A DNA stretch of 64,000 nucleotides from Parus major (taxonomy: Eukaryota; Chordata; Aves; Passeriformes; Paridae): assembly GCF_001522545.3 (NCBI RefSeq), contig NC_031774.1:47313423-47377422 (forward strand). Reading direction: 5' to 3'. A model generated the notes under the pieces. It made no database searches. It was given only the letters and a program-made list of their open reading frames with translations, and had not been told where the DNA came from. The translations under genes were made by a program, and so were the position numbers. How positions within the stretch are numbered: the stretch's first letter is position 1; each line of letters begins with the position of its first letter. This document shows positions 46,721-60,512 of this stretch, piece by piece.

Positions 46721-49675
46721 CGTGCTGCAGCTTTGTTAAAAATATACTTTGGAAGCAGTTTAGGAAAGGGCATGTGGCTGCCCTTACAGCCCCCTAGGGA
46801 TGCTGTGCTTGTGGGAAGTGCAGTGATGTTGGATGAAGTCTGCATAGCTCTAAATCTGCTGCAAACACCCTGCTGGGTCACAGCCAGGTGAAAACCAGGG
46901 CTGAGGTATAAAGTTGAAGGCCACATCTTTATATCCATGCATGTGGGCATGGAGTCCTCTTTTTTTAATCTCAGACTGATGGCCCTGATATCAAATGCAC
47001 TGTACCCTTCTTTTCCTTAAACCAAAGTACTTATACTCCAGAAGGCTGAAAATATATCTCAGTTGTAAGTCTACATTTTGCCCTGTGGGGACCATTACTG
47101 ACTGCAGTTAGGGATGGACCTGCCCCAAACCTGCTGTGTGAATTTCAAACACACCCCAGGCTCTCTTTTCAGAGCTGCAGATGCAAGCAGGGTGAGAATA
47201 TAGGTTCAGCCTCTATTTCAACTTGGACTCACTCCCCACATTTCCACTTGGATCTATTTCTAATTTTAACTACATCCATTATAACATTTTGGGTTTGCTT
47301 TGCCTTTTTTAAAATAGTGAGACTCTCAGCTCCACAGACAGCCTTTGACATGTCTGAGTTAATGTGAAAGCACACCAAGGTATTTATGTCTCTGCAGACA
47401 AGGGTGAAAAGGCCAAATGCAGCTGCTGAAACTCTCACCTGATGTGAGGGGAGTGAGGTTTCAGTGACAAAGTGACTTTAACACAGGACCTGCAGTCCAA
47501 CAGCCTGTTGCAATTCTCTTTATCCTGTCATTCTGCCAAAGTCTGATCACAGAAGAGCACCTAGGGCAGCAGCAGCAGCTCCTTAAGAGATTCACAGAAT
47601 TTGAGTGGCCAACATGCAGCATCATTAAACAAATAAGCATAAGGGAGCATCCCTTCTGGGAATGGTATCATGATAGTTCCCCCACCCAGATTCCCTGGGG
47701 CTGCAAGACTGCACCTATAATGATTGTCTGACTATAAAACCTGTCTCTTGAGTTTGGTCTAATTAGAAATCTGAGGCAGAAAATTAATTTAAATATATTT
47801 TTAATGCATTAAATATTTTTACATGAACTAAACACATCCAGCATGCACAGGAAACTACAAAGAGCTTTATATTCTTCATATTGTCCTGTGCAAAGTGTTA
47901 GAGAGACTTTGCTAGGATGCTTCCCACCAATTTATAAAACAAACGAAAGTATTTTTATAAAGAAACCCCAGTCCTGAATACGAAATATGATCCATTATTA
48001 TACAGCTCAGTAAATGCCATACATATATACAGTAAATAAGTGAATTTACCAATGTATTGTCCAATAACCATTCACTATGATCTATTGATTTCCTAACTTT
48101 TCTCACATCTATCTTCAAGAATCATGTCTTTAGGGCAGGGGCCACCTCTTTGCTCTGAATTTTTCAGCACCTTGCGTTTCCTGTTCCCTCCTAAGCACTG
48201 CAGTGCTGCCACAGCATAACATTGAAATACAACATTGTTATTGAGTAATACAAGCACAGATAGTTACCTAGTCTGAAAAACATACATTAGCACCATCTGG
48301 CCTGAGAAACTGTGACTCTACTACAACTAAAATATATAAATTTGCTCACATGTAAAAGCACTGATTTGAGCAAAATTCTGAAACTGGCTTCAATTTCCTT
48401 TAGTACAACACTGACCTCTCCCTTCAGCCACTTCAAGTTTTCAGGCCCAAAACTTAACATGCTTTGTCCTCTTTAGCTCCTGGGGCTTCAGCTGTCACAC
48501 AGATCACAAGTGTTGTGTCAGGAAACAAGTATTCTTTCCCAGTTTGTAATATTCTGGACAAACTAAGAAATGTCCTGGACTGAGGTCTTGAGCACTTCCA
48601 CACTCTTGGGAAATTTGGTCTTGTGTCTTTAGATGTGATTTCTTGACATCAGATGGTAACTGTATGTATTTCCATACACAGGCTACTGTGTGCTACTTCC
48701 TTTAAAGATAAAGATACAGCATTTTTTTCTAGGTGGTCTTTGCAACTCTGCTTGTATGTGACACTTACTACACAGTAAGCCTAAGTCAAAAGGCATTACC
48801 TGTCATACGCACTAACCTGTAGGTCATCTAGAACTTAAAATTCATTGTCAAAAATAGTACAAATTAGATTTTTATAAGGAAATAATAGGAACACAGCCAG
48901 CAGCTTTAATGGGATCTTCATCTCTGTCACACATATCGAGGAACATAAATGTCCCATTTCCTTGTTTTGGTAGGGGATATTATGAGGCCATGGGAAGTGA
49001 TCCAGCACTTGGCTGCATGGAGCAGTGGATTTAATCACATCTCATTTAAAAGTTTTACTCTAAATATAGGGTGTGAGAAGTGCTGAGAACTGTTAGTGGT
49101 CCAGAAGTTTTGCTGATCGTGATCCAGAAGCTTTGGAAAGAATTTGGGTTAAAGTCTACCTCATGTGAAGAGCAGCCATACCTTAAGCTTGAGCTGCAGC
49201 CTCTTCAGGGACTGAAGCCACCTTGTGCCCAACACCATGGAGCTGGATGCTGGCAGCTTCTGCAGTTCAGACAATCGGGAATAGTGGGAAGCTGAGCCAC
49301 GTGAGTGTGTTCAACACTAAATCTATACATAAGAAATTACCATGTGGTCAACAGGTACCCCTTCATTCATCTGTGTGCATCTAAAACAAGAGTTTCCAAG
49401 CCATTCCAAGAGGCTAGATATGCACTGAAGGTTTGGGGTTTTTCTGTTCCAGAGAAGAGAACTGGGTACAAAAATTGTATTCCAAGGTTAAGACAAAAGC
49501 ACCTCTTTTAAACTCAGTTTTGTCTTGAAGATCCTGAAATCAAGGGATTGTGCCATTCCTGAAGAGGAATTAAAGAGGTTCCATAGCAGCTTCAACACCA
49601 CTCACTGCATCTGCACCTACTGCTAAAACAGGAGGCTGGAGGAGATTGGAAACCTGAATTAAACTAAATATTAGC
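46721..49675. other. Unique sequence, no gene seen
   Basis: About 3 kb of ordinary sequence. An AT-rich section at 47780-47830 contains TAATGCATTA. No gene or repeat recognised. Confidence 0.5.
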
Positions 49676-49725
49676 TTAATTAATTAATTAATTAAAATGA
49701 ATTTATTTAATTAATTAATTAAAAA
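49676..49725. repeat. (TTAA)n array in two blocks
   Basis: Two runs of TTAATTAATTAATTAA-type sequence (49676-49696 and about 49706-49723) flank AATGAATTTA. Each unit is self-complementary, so the whole region can fold on itself. Confidence 0.9.
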
Positions 49726-52700
49726 CATAGCATTCTAAAAAGTTCCCAAACGGATTCTAGGAATTAGGCTGTGATCTTATTCACATGGTTTTCAATGAGG
49801 ATAAGGTCTAGAGGCTGCCTAGAGAATAATAATGTTACAGGATTTAAACTGCTGTAATTGAGAGCCAAGTCTAAATTACTGAAATTACTCCAGTTTCATA
49901 CCAGAGAAACTGAGTAAATAATCTAGGCTTTCCTATCCCAATCTCACAGGGAGATGGGTGTAATGCTGGGCCTGAGAAATCTACTGTACTGAATAATCTA
50001 GGAGGTGGCCAAGTAACTACACTTACACCTTGGTTTCTTCATTTATCACTTCTGTTCTCACAGTCTGTTTGTATTTTGACCTTTTCTGTCTCTGAAATAA
50101 TAGTTAAAAATAAACACTTTTTTATGCAACACGAATATCCTATCTAAAAAGCTGTAAAAATTGTAATTTCTTAACCTGCTACTCTGGGAAATATTTTTGC
50201 TGTAATGCCAAAATACTTAAACACATATCATTTCCAAATAACTTCACCTGTACTGTCAGTTTTCCCTGTTAGACACATGAAGTCTTGGGGAGCACATGAG
50301 CAGTTGTGGTACTGCAGTACAATGCCAAAATCTAGCCTAAAGAAAGGAAAAAATTTTGGAATTAAATTCATTGTGTTGTTTCAGGCCTACTAAAGGCAAC
50401 AATGATCAGTCCATTGAGGATTTATGTTTGGAAAGCAGTGAAAAGAAGGCACAGAGCTGATATGACAGTGTGGCATTTCTGCACATCAGCAGGTACCCAC
50501 TGTGGATGCATATCTGGTTTGCTTGGCCCAGGGGCTTTCAAGGCTGCTGTGGATGGGTGTGTGTGTAGGCAGGTGAGTGGTGAAGGGAGATGCCAAACCT
50601 GGGCTGTGGGGTGCAGAGCCACAGAGCTTCCCCACTGCTGCCTGGCCAGGACTCTCTGGACAGTTCATACACTGCAGAGCTTCCCTCCAGAAGATGAAGT
50701 ATTACAAATCATGGAAAGGGTTCCTAATAAAGGAGAGGAAATAAATCCATCAACCTCTATTCCATCTGGTTTAGCAGAGTCTTGTGGTACTTGTTAAAGT
50801 TTGTGGCTGAAATGGGACTGTAGGTAGGTTTTGATTTAATCTTGGCTCTGCTGAAGTAGATGGCAGAAAACTCACTGAACTGAGGAGGGGAAAGATTAAT
50901 ACATTAAACCCCTTATCCCTTAGCAGTTCTGCTTTGCAGAAGACAGTATCAGCACTTGTCTGACTCACGGGCAAGCAAATTCTTGCTGACTGCTGCTCAT
51001 TTTCTAGGGTAGGCAGAAGGACTTGCTGCTCTGCCCTCTGCCTCCCAGCTCCTCCATAGAATCTACCATGTGCCAAGCTTTTGAATGCCTTAGTGCAGAA
51101 AGCGAAAAACCAGTAATTGACACTGGTCCTAACTTCCCATTAGAGCAGTTTTCTTCCTCTGTGTCCCTGTGAAGGCAGACTGGCCCAGTGGGTTCTCAAA
51201 GCTCCTGTACTGGTAAAACTGACCCGTGCCACCTCCCTTGCCTTGTCCCCATTTCACAGGGCAAGCAGGGAGCAAAAGACATTCATACTTTTTCCAGTCA
51301 AGCTTTTCATTATGGGGGAGAAGCCAGCACTGTCCACTCACCATTTTATGCCCTATGACTACAGATACCAAGGCACTCAATTGCTCTTTTCAGCAATAAT
51401 AGACTCCTTTTAGAAGAATATTAGAAATACCTGCTAGATAAGCTGTTTTGTTAGCAGGTCATGGAATTATGTAATATTCTATTCATCAGCTGGTATCTTT
51501 AACCCAAGGATTTTCAGACTTTGGCAACACAAGCACTAACTTATTTTTTCAGACTTTCATGATATTTGGAAAAGTCTTTTTATAAGACTTGCCTTGAATG
51601 TATTGTCTTAATTCTCTATTTGGGTACAGTCCCAGTGGATAGTATTTTCCAATGCCTACTAAAGTATACAGAAGGGGCCAAAATGACTTTTAATTCAATA
51701 AGCCCAAAAAAACCCTGTGTAGATTCTACTGAAGAGCAAAATTCCATAAACTGAGTCTTTATTTTCATTGTGTTCAGAAAAAGAAATTTTTTTTTTTCAA
51801 TATTAAAAAGTCCTGGGTTGATCAAATTGTTGCATATTTCTTTCTGGGTAAGTGGTAGTGAGTAGAGATCTCTGACAGTTCTATATTAAATGCAGGTGGC
51901 TCTGTGAATGCTATTCCTGTCTGATACACTACATTAACCATAACCTGCAATTTCTTCCAAAAGAACTGGAATGAATTAAATTGTTTCATAAAACCTTACT
52001 TACCTGGATAAACTCATTTCTAGTTTGCATTTAGGTTCCTCTAATGCATCTTACTAGGTAAGTATTCATAACATAAAAAGCTAGAAAACCAAACATTGAG
52101 TATAATCCTGATAATTGTCTGAGACTTTCCTTTTTAAGATGGACTTTTCTTTTATACCTTTTCTTGCTGTAGTCTGAATTGCTAAATTAATCTAGCATTA
52201 ATTGATAACTTCATTCCCACTTCACAGCTAAATTCAAGGCCCAAACACAAATCCTTCTGCATAATTTACATTTCAATGTACATCAACTGAATCTGCCTAT
52301 AAACATAGATTTGGGCATTAAGGACATCAAGAGATTTGGAGATGGACATTCCTAGGTGCTTTTTTTTTTTTTTTCTTGTTGCTGTTGTTCAGTTTAAAGC
52401 AAATCCAGAGTGGAAAATAAAATGCATCATCACAGATCTATACCTTAACAAGACCATCTCTTATTAAAAGCAAGGATTTTAACACAGAAGCAGTGCAAAG
52501 CAGCTACATTTTATCAGGAGTAAAAACCAAAAATATTATTTCACTTGGTGCATGGTGAATACAACAAAGTTAAAAATTTTGCTATTCCAAAATTAATTTT
52601 AAATGCCAGAAGTATGACTGGGAGAAGATAACAGCTTTATTTGTTTTCATGGTTAAAGCAAGCCATAAAATTCTTTGTAACTGAGCATGGTTGAAGGCAA

Positions 52701-53019
52701 AAAATGCAGGCCCTTGATTCCAAGTGTAGCATCATTTATATCCATAAGCAGATTAAATTTTAAAAGTTCTCTCAATACCACTGACCAGAGGAACAATGTC
52801 ATTGTTAGAAAACACACGCACTGGTTACCTTATAATCAAATTTTCACTGCCCTTTCTGACAGGTTTTTAAGTTACTTAAGGGATCTATTTATATGTGGAA
52901 GCATCAACATCATGCAGTAAATCCAACCACAACTCAGTCACATATTTTATTAAGTTTAAGTTCAGTGAAAGTGCAGAGTAAACTAGGGCCCTATGTCTCT
53001 CAGTTACATCTGATTTGCG
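49726..53019. other. Unique sequence, no gene seen
   Basis: About 3.3 kb without supported genes. T-runs lie at 51788-51798 and 52360-52374. A GC-richer section at 50500-50680 has overlapping open frames of no recognisable family. Confidence 0.5.
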
Positions 53020-54180
53020 GTTGCTATAAAAAGGCCCACATGCCGCTCTTTCAGATGTGTTTTGGATTGAAAATAGGATTAATGTGCTAAAGTGTGATTA
53101 GAATGGTTAAACACGATTAATTGGAACAGACTTGTATTGCCAAGGGAGCTCCGCTGTTACTGGCCAGCCTCCAGTTTACCAAGTGAACAAAGCAGGCCAA
53201 CTGTCCAAGTTTTTCCATGTCTTTGCTTATGTGCCTTTTCCTTTGCATTTTCTCATAGCCAGCTTGTCTCAGAGCAGATTAAATACAGCTGAGAATGTTG
53301 GTCTAGGTCTGCAGCGAGGATCCTCGGGGAATAAGCAGGAACCTCAGGCCCAGACTTGGCTTCTCCAGTGCTGGTTGAAAACTGCCATGCACCTAGGGCA
53401 AGGGTCCAGGTGGATCGACTAGGGAGTGGGAGTAATTTGGGGTTTTTAAAATGATCTATTAAACCCCTGAACTTTAATCAAGCTGCTACCATACTGACAG
53501 CTGTGATTTACTCACACATGGCTGTGAGGGGTAAAAGGGGCAAGGACTGCAGAGCTCAGGCACTTGTCCCCAGCTTCAGAGCACATGCGTGGGCCACACG
53601 TGCACGTCCCCCTCCTCCCCCCAAACTGGCACACTGGTGTGCTTTTATCACGGGCAAATTCAGCTGTATCTGTGCCATAGAAAATTGATTTCAATTATTA
53701 GTAGATACTTGGCTGGACATTCAGAAAATACTACCCCTCTCCACTAACTGCCCTTCCCTCCCCCCTCGCCTTTTCCAAGCACAGATTAAGGATTTAAAGC
53801 TTAGGTAATCAAAGCTTTAAACTGATCCTGCCTGGAGAAGTCAGAATGGTTTAGTATATTGTTCTAAAAACAGAAATACCTCAGTGGTTTATTGCATGAA
53901 GATATTAAACTTTGCACAAATTAAACTCAGGAGTGCAGACATTTTGAGCTAAATTCCTGGCTATAAGCAACTAAAACCTTCACAGCAATTAAAACCATGT
54001 TTGATTTTTTTTTAATAACTCCAGGCGCAATTCAAATCACAATGGGATTGCCTTTCTCAATAACAAAATCATTGTACAGCTTGTGGAGTAATGGCATTCT
54101 ATCTGGGAATGGGCTTGGAAAACACATATGCATGTGATCTCCAAGACAGCATGCACGTATGTATACAACTGTCTTTTAAT
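53020..54180. promoter_or_regulatory. Candidate cluster of conserved non-coding elements
   Basis: Repeat-free, with CpGs retained at TTTGCGGTTG, TGCCGCTC (53041), AACACGATTAATTGG (near 53110), and CAGGCGCAATTC (near 54022). Motif-like words include GGATTAATG, GTGATTAGA, GAACAAAGC, AAAGCTTTAAACTGATCC and a SOX-like ACAATGG (54039-54045). The density and length suggest a regulatory block of more than one element, separated by a GC-rich spacer at 53520-53640. This is inference from composition. Confidence 0.32.
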
Positions 54181-54647
54181 ATTTAGTATCCTTCTTTAAA
54201 AACTATCTAACCACTAGGAACAGAAGGGTAACCATATATTTATCCTCTGGGATTTGAGATTCTGAAGCAATTATTAGAGAGAAATATGGAAGATAAATTC
54301 AGGGATATTTCTTGCTGCACTCTAGTTCATTTACGTGACTGTACATAAATTTCCATCTCTCTGAACAATGCAAACAGAGAGGCAAACAGCATGTGCTATC
54401 TTTGCTCATAATTTACAAACTTGCCTTGGAGTCAGTTCAGTGTCACTTCCCCCTCGGGGGCTCAACAACAACAACCTCTTCTCTTGCTTCCTTCTGGCTT
54501 TCCCTTCTCTGCCTTGCTGTCTCCCATTCTCTCTGCCTCATACAAAATATTCCATTGCATTGGGTAGATGATGCTGCCTCAGGTGCAGAATGGATGTCCT
54601 TCCATATTCCATTTGAAAGGATGGAAGCACATAAAAGCAGAGCTTAG
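54181..54647. other. Unique sequence
   Basis: Nothing recognisable beyond short pyrimidine-rich stretches. Confidence 0.5.
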
Positions 54648-54850
54648 TTTCTGTTAGAAGGCACCTTAAAGATTATGCTATGGGGTCTTTCACTAGACCA
54701 AGTTTCTCAGAGCCCCATCCATCCTGGCCTCGAGCACTGCCAGGGATGGGGCATCCACAGCTCCTCTGGCCACCCTCTTCCAGTGCCTCACCACCCACAG
54801 AGTGAGGAATTTCTTCCTAATGTCTAATCTAAACCTAGTTTCTTCCACGG
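54648..54850 (-). mobile_element. CR1 LINE 3'-end fragment, minus orientation
   Basis: CACTAGACCAAGTTTCTCAG, GCCCCATCCATCCTGGCCTC, GCCAGGGATGGGGCATCCAC, CCAGTGCCTCACCACCCACA and GAATTTCTTCCTAATGTCTA follow in the order of an inverted CR1 3' region. The terminal tail is missing at the left edge. The A10 run and sequence after 54850 are not clearly CR1. Confidence 0.9.
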
Positions 54851-57800
54851 TACATCATAGTATTCCAGGAAAAAAAAAATAGGCTCTTGCCAGGTCTCTT
54901 CACAAGCTTTCCATCTTTCCTTCATGTAAACACATCATGTTCCTCCAGTGCTGGACAGTACACACTGGTGGCAGCAAATCCCTTCCAGGGTCTGCTTTTA
55001 AGCTGCTACCAGATGTAAGTTGGAGTCCTGAGGTTTTCTTGTATAGTCAGGTGATCATCACCTTTAAAAATTAACTGCAGTTGCAGAAGAGTTAATTATT
55101 GTTAGCAACAGCAATTGCAGAGGTCTGACACATTATAAGCTCTGTAGACATCCAGGTGGTCCTGCTAACCTGTCATCTCAGTGTTTGCAATGAGTGACCC
55201 ATCCCTCTAAAGATGCTCTCAGAGTTTCCTTTTGTATATTCTGGGGAGTTATTAAAGCCTTCTTGGCAATCTGGGATTATGCCTTTCACTGACCAGAGTT
55301 CAAGGTGTGCCACTGCAGCTTATCAAGCCTGCTGTACACTGACAGGTACAGTCTGCCCTCCCTCTTTGAACATGTGTTTGGTCAAACTTGTTAGCCCCCA
55401 AGCCCAGAGCACAGAGCTGAGCATTCTCCAGAATCACAGGCCAACCTGCCCCATCAAAAATGCTGGTTGGAAGTAAACTTCCAAAGCCCTCTGCATGGAC
55501 AGTCCTTGGGAGTAGTCCAGTTTGCCACTGGAGCAATGAGGTCATCAGCCAGGTGCTTTGAAAATCTCTACTAAGGACTTGCTTCAATCAAAATACACTC
55601 AGCTCACAATGCTGTTTTGTGGCTGCAGAGGCTGTTTCTCCCTCCAGTACATGGATGTGGACAAGATGTGCCTCAGCAAGAATAGGAGCAGCCTGTGCCT
55701 CACAAGTTCTGCAAGTTCAAGTGGTGGCAAATAAAAGCTTTTGATCCATACCCGGCCAAGTGATGGTAACCATGAGAAGATGGGAATATCAAGCAGCTTT
55801 CTTATTCAGAGGGCTTCAGTGTTCACAGCCTAGTACACAAACAAAAATATCAACACCTATTTCAGTTTATTTTATTGGGCTGGTCTGGGAACTGTCTCAA
55901 AACTCCCGTCAGGTGTAGCTGTTCTGGCTGACAAAGGCACCGTTGCACTGACTTCCTCAGTCACCACAGCCTAACCTGACAGTGCTTGTGAGCACAGGGA
56001 GGGCACTGTGTCTTTTAGGACTTCCCTGGAAGGGAAGACTCAGCATAGGTGATGTCACATGGAGAACCTCTGGTGATCTGAGTTATACAGCTGTGTGGAT
56101 GCCCCACCTTAAGAGCAAATATTTCAGTAACATCTCCCAGACACCTACTGTATTTTCAGCTCACCAGAAGACAAAACGAAAGGTCAGGGCTTATATCTTT
56201 GGTGTGGTACAAATTGGAAACACCCATTATGTTTTAAACTACTGTGGCACCAAACTACAAAAAGTTTCAGGAAGAGAAAATTCTACTGTCAGATGGGTCT
56301 GCTAGTTCCTCTCTGCAGAATGTTGGATGTGACAAAATCATCAGACCTGTACCAGGGCCAAAGGTCCAGGCAGATCCATGTCCTATCTTTAGCACCAACT
56401 AGTTACATTTTTCATAACCAAAATTTTAATTGAAACCAGATTTTTTAATTCCCTCTGTCACACACTAAAAAAGCACAAGGTACAACCTGCCTTCTACACC
56501 ACCACCATGTATTGGAAGCTGCCAGTGCTGAGAAGAAGAAAGCTGCTGCTGTGGGTCCCAGGGTGCCCAGTGTAAGCCATGTGACCATCCACGCATTGTG
56601 TCTTAATTGTACAATTGGAGATCTTGCCCCAGGGGAGGTTTCCATTTTTGCTTTTTTGTCAGATATGATCAGTGTTTAGTGCATGTGCAGTCACATATGA
56701 CACCACTTCCAGATTTGTGTAGAACAAAACCTCTCTGAAAGAGGGCTGTTCATTTGTGTACTTAGGGATGCTGTAAGCCTTGCTTTAGTTATCCAACCTC
56801 AGTTTAGGGGAACCAATCTATCACCTCCTCACCAAACATGAGACATATCAGCAGAGAACCTGAACCATAAGTGTTCCTACAAGAGAATGGAGCAGAGACA
56901 TTTGGATGGAGGGGACAGTGATACAGGGATGTGGGTAGAAGCAGAATTGGCACCCAGGCTATACACAGCACCAAGGTAAGGCAATTCACAAGTTACAGTC
57001 TGAGTAGGATGCCTTGGTTTGTGCATGGCCATTGATTTTTTGGTGACCTACTGAAGTCACCTAGCTTCCCTTAGCTGTACATCCATAAAGCTGGGATTAC
57101 CAGTGTGACCTTGCACAGCACAGTGACAATAATTGTAAGATGTGAAAGAATGATGGTAGCAGCCATTGTGCAAGTAGAATGGATATATCACATTTATTTT
57201 TCTACTAACATTTCCCAAAATAATACAGACATTTATAATTCACATTCCTGAGTTTTTTTCTTGCATAATGTGTAGCATTATAAAATCTTTATAAGGCGGA
57301 GTACCATTACATGCATATTTACAGACAGTGCAAGAAAGAGAGCTAGAACAAAAACATGAAGGAATAGATGCAATAAGGAGCTGAATGCTCCAACCCTGTT
57401 CAAGGAAAGCAAAAGCCCTGGTCACACTGAAGCCAGTGAGTCCTTCTTTTGATTTCAATGACATGTTTAAGTGTTTTGTCAGAAGGGAGCCAAGAGCCCT
57501 CAGCACCTAGCAGGGCTCTGCACTCCCTGTGTTTTCTGAAGTCATGCAGTGGAGCAGCAGCCATGTGGCCATATTGTGGGAATATCTTCTCAGGCTTCCT
57601 GAATAGGACAACTGAGAAATTAAAGCTAAGAATGAGAGTCTGTCCCAGGTTTTACACAAAGCTCTGCACACTCCAGAGAAGAATTTGTAGAGCTTAGTTA
57701 CTGCTGGCTAAATACATATTCAGAGCAAAATTCTTTTCTGCATGCACCTGGTTTGCATGAATGCCAGGCTTGTGTATGCAAGGGAGGTGTGTGCACAACT

Positions 57801-58539
57801 GAAAAGAGAAGCCAGAACAAAAATGATCCCTGATTTCATATGGCTCAGCAGGGGGAAAAGAGCAGCTCTACACAGACAGGTGTATATGACTTTCTTTAGA
57901 TTAAAAATCTGGTATAGGACACTGAGGTCTGAATATGTTCTCTCTGGTTAACTGGAGTGAGCCCTTTCAACCTGAGAGTGATCCTCGCTCCTTTCAGCAA
58001 CACAGAAGGAATACCCTGCCCTGTCTGCCTGTTAAAACAGAGGGAGGAAAATATTCAGTCATCCATTCTTTGATTTTTCTGTGTAGTCCTGCTAAATCCT
58101 TCCACTTTTGGCTAAACCATACCCTTTTGGGGAGTAGAGGACTATCATGACACATGTGGAAAACACGCAGAGCTGGAGAGCAACATGTGGAGATGAGGAG
58201 AGCTGACCCTGGGACCAGCAGCCCTTGGAGCTGCTGACAGCCCCACTCAGGCATCCTCTCCTCCAGGGCTCCCCAGAGCAGATTCAGGTCCTTGAATGGG
58301 GGCTGAATGTGACGTGCAGGCGTTCAGCAGCTTTTCATACATCTTTATCTCTCCTGTTGTAAGATTCAGTGCACTACACAGATTTATGGGAATTCTTTCC
58401 ATGTTCACAACTTATAAGTATTAATAACCCGTCCAAGTTGGAAAATAATACACCATTCCTAACTCTATTAACTGCAGAAAATCTGGCTTCAGTTAAAATA
58501 AGATCCCCTTTAGCAATGCCCAATATCCAATAAATATTA
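54851..58539. other. Unique sequence, no gene seen
   Basis: About 3.7 kb without recognised genes or repeats. Open frames reach 107 codons (55982-56305) and have no family resemblance. Confidence 0.5.
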
Positions 58540-58740
58540 TGTATAAAAAAAGCCAGGCCGCATCTTATCTGACGTACGGTAACAGTAATGTTTTTGCCTG
58601 AGGCACTGCAAAATTCAGGCTTAAGAAGTCAAAATGACAGGGTGCAGATGATCACTTGAAAGTTATAAATTTTAACTTAAAGAGTTACCTTTAAGTATTT
58701 TTTTTTTTTTATCTAATAATGATTACAGACAGGCAAATTC
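58540..58740. promoter_or_regulatory. Candidate conserved non-coding element
   Basis: Repeat-free block with clustered CpGs in GACGTACGGTAAC (58571-58583) and AGGCCGCATC just before it, followed by GATGATCACTTG, TAAATTTTAACTTAAAG and CTAATAATGATTACAG. A T12 run interrupts it at about 58700. Inference from composition. Confidence 0.27.
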
Positions 58741-60339
58741 AGCAGGCTCACAAATCTACAAAGAGATATTAAAGTTGCAGATAGCATTCAAAAACTGTTT
58801 TCTTAATGCTTGTGTTTCTGTCACTGACCTGCAAGGAAAAATGTCATTAACATTTCTGCCACTGCTATATAAAAGTGGCTCAGAGTTTTCCAAACAAACA
58901 GTTCCATCCAGTTATCAATGGTTTTAAAGCAACTTGCCTTCGAAATTAAGGCTAAATCCTTTGGTCCTTACCCTGACAAAACTCCTGTTGCTGTTAGTGA
59001 AGGCCTTTCATTCAATAAAGACTTCTAGTTTCAGGTTAAGGTCCTCTGAGATACTTAAATGACAGATTTACAAGTTTTCAGTAGATATTTGGTACTTGAA
59101 TACCCAGGTGTGGACCTTACTGGTACATAAAAACTGCATTAGTGTGTTACAGTATCTCAGTATCTCTTGGGATTGAATATGCCAAGAGATGTCATCAGAA
59201 TTATTCAGTGAGTCTTTAAGCTGGAAGTGCTTCAGATCAGCACAACTAACAACTAACTAGAGCTTTAAACTAGCAGAAGTCACTTGCAAAGTCAGCTGCC
59301 ACATCTGTCCTGTTGAAGGCAGATGGAGAATGCAAATTCCTCCAATTATTTACTGAGAGCAGCCTATCTCTGCCTTCAGAAGTTCAATTAACCTGATAGA
59401 CAATCAATTTAAAGTTAAAATCAAGTATTGCCTCAGGTATTCCTCAGATGCCCTTCAGGGAGCCCAGTGACTCTGTCACCACATTTCAGCCTTTTCTCTT
59501 CCCCTTTGCTCAGGGAACCTGCAATGCCAGCCCTGAGGACAGTGTGGGGCAATGGCCCAGGAGCTGTGTCACAGACCAGTTACACAATCCATCAGTACCC
59601 ATGATTACTATTTGCTTAATTTCTGACATCCTCATCATGATTCACATTCATGATGTGAATGCATCACAGCATGCATTCATTCATTCATTCTTCTACTTTC
59701 TTGTTTTATTTTGTGTATTAATCTATAGATGTCATTTTGAAGAGTTAGGACCAAAATAATCCAAAATTTGTTTTTATTTGAGAGTGTGGATGAAACTTTT
59801 TTAAAAAGGAAGTAAGCTAGTGATGCTATTCATGGCAGCTCAAGGATGCTTCTACACCTATGGATGTTAAATCCAGAACATTATTTGATTACATTTTTTG
59901 TTAATCACATTGCAGCACTGGCTGTCTCAGTATTGCTTATTTTAAGGAGATTTTTTTCTGATCAGAGGAAGTCATAAAACTATCTATTCAGCAAACTTCT
60001 TTTATTTGTCATGTTTTTCTGAGGCAGCAGCCTGGAAAGCATAGAGTGGCTGAAAAAAGTCAGTTGAGAAACTGAAAGGTTTCACATGCATACCAGAAAG
60101 GAAACTCATTTTCAGAATGAGATCTGGACAGTTATCTCACTCTGAACATGACCTCATTAATTTGGCTGCTCCCACCCTTCAGCAGACTTTGAACTCTTTG
60201 GTGGATCTTTGGCTTTCTTTTCTTTGTAAGAGTGAAGGGGAACCCTCAATAATTTTGCAGGATTTTGCAAGAAACTGTCAAATCACTCATTCATCAGACT
60301 TACAAAGGGCCTAAACCTGCTGAGTTTGTTATCCAGTTA
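58741..60339. other. Unique sequence, no gene seen
   Basis: Contains a small hairpin (ATTCACAT at 59640-59647 with ATGTGAAT at 59653-59660, loop TCATG) and a short (CATT)4 run at 59674-59690. No gene is supported. Confidence 0.5.
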
Positions 60340-60512
60340 AGGTCTGTTCTTTGTCTATTTTGTTTCTGATTCTTCTTCTCTTTGGTTCTTTTGGGGGTTT
60401 TTTTAGGTGGGGGGAGTTTTTTGGTTGGTTGGGTTTTTCATTTTTTTGTTTTGTTGTTATGGGGTGCTTTCTTTTTTTTTTGTCTTTTTGCTGTGAGTTG
60501 AGTGAGGAATTT
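60340..60512. repeat. T/G-rich low-complexity tract
   Basis: Long T-runs alternate with G-runs (GGGGG near 60393, GGTGGGGGG near 60407, GGTTGGTTGGG near 60423, GGGG near 60461). The minus-strand translation is a lysine- and proline-rich low-complexity frame and not a credible protein. The G-runs are spaced too widely for a canonical G-quadruplex. T/G tracts of this kind also occur at 26142-26185. Confidence 0.8.
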
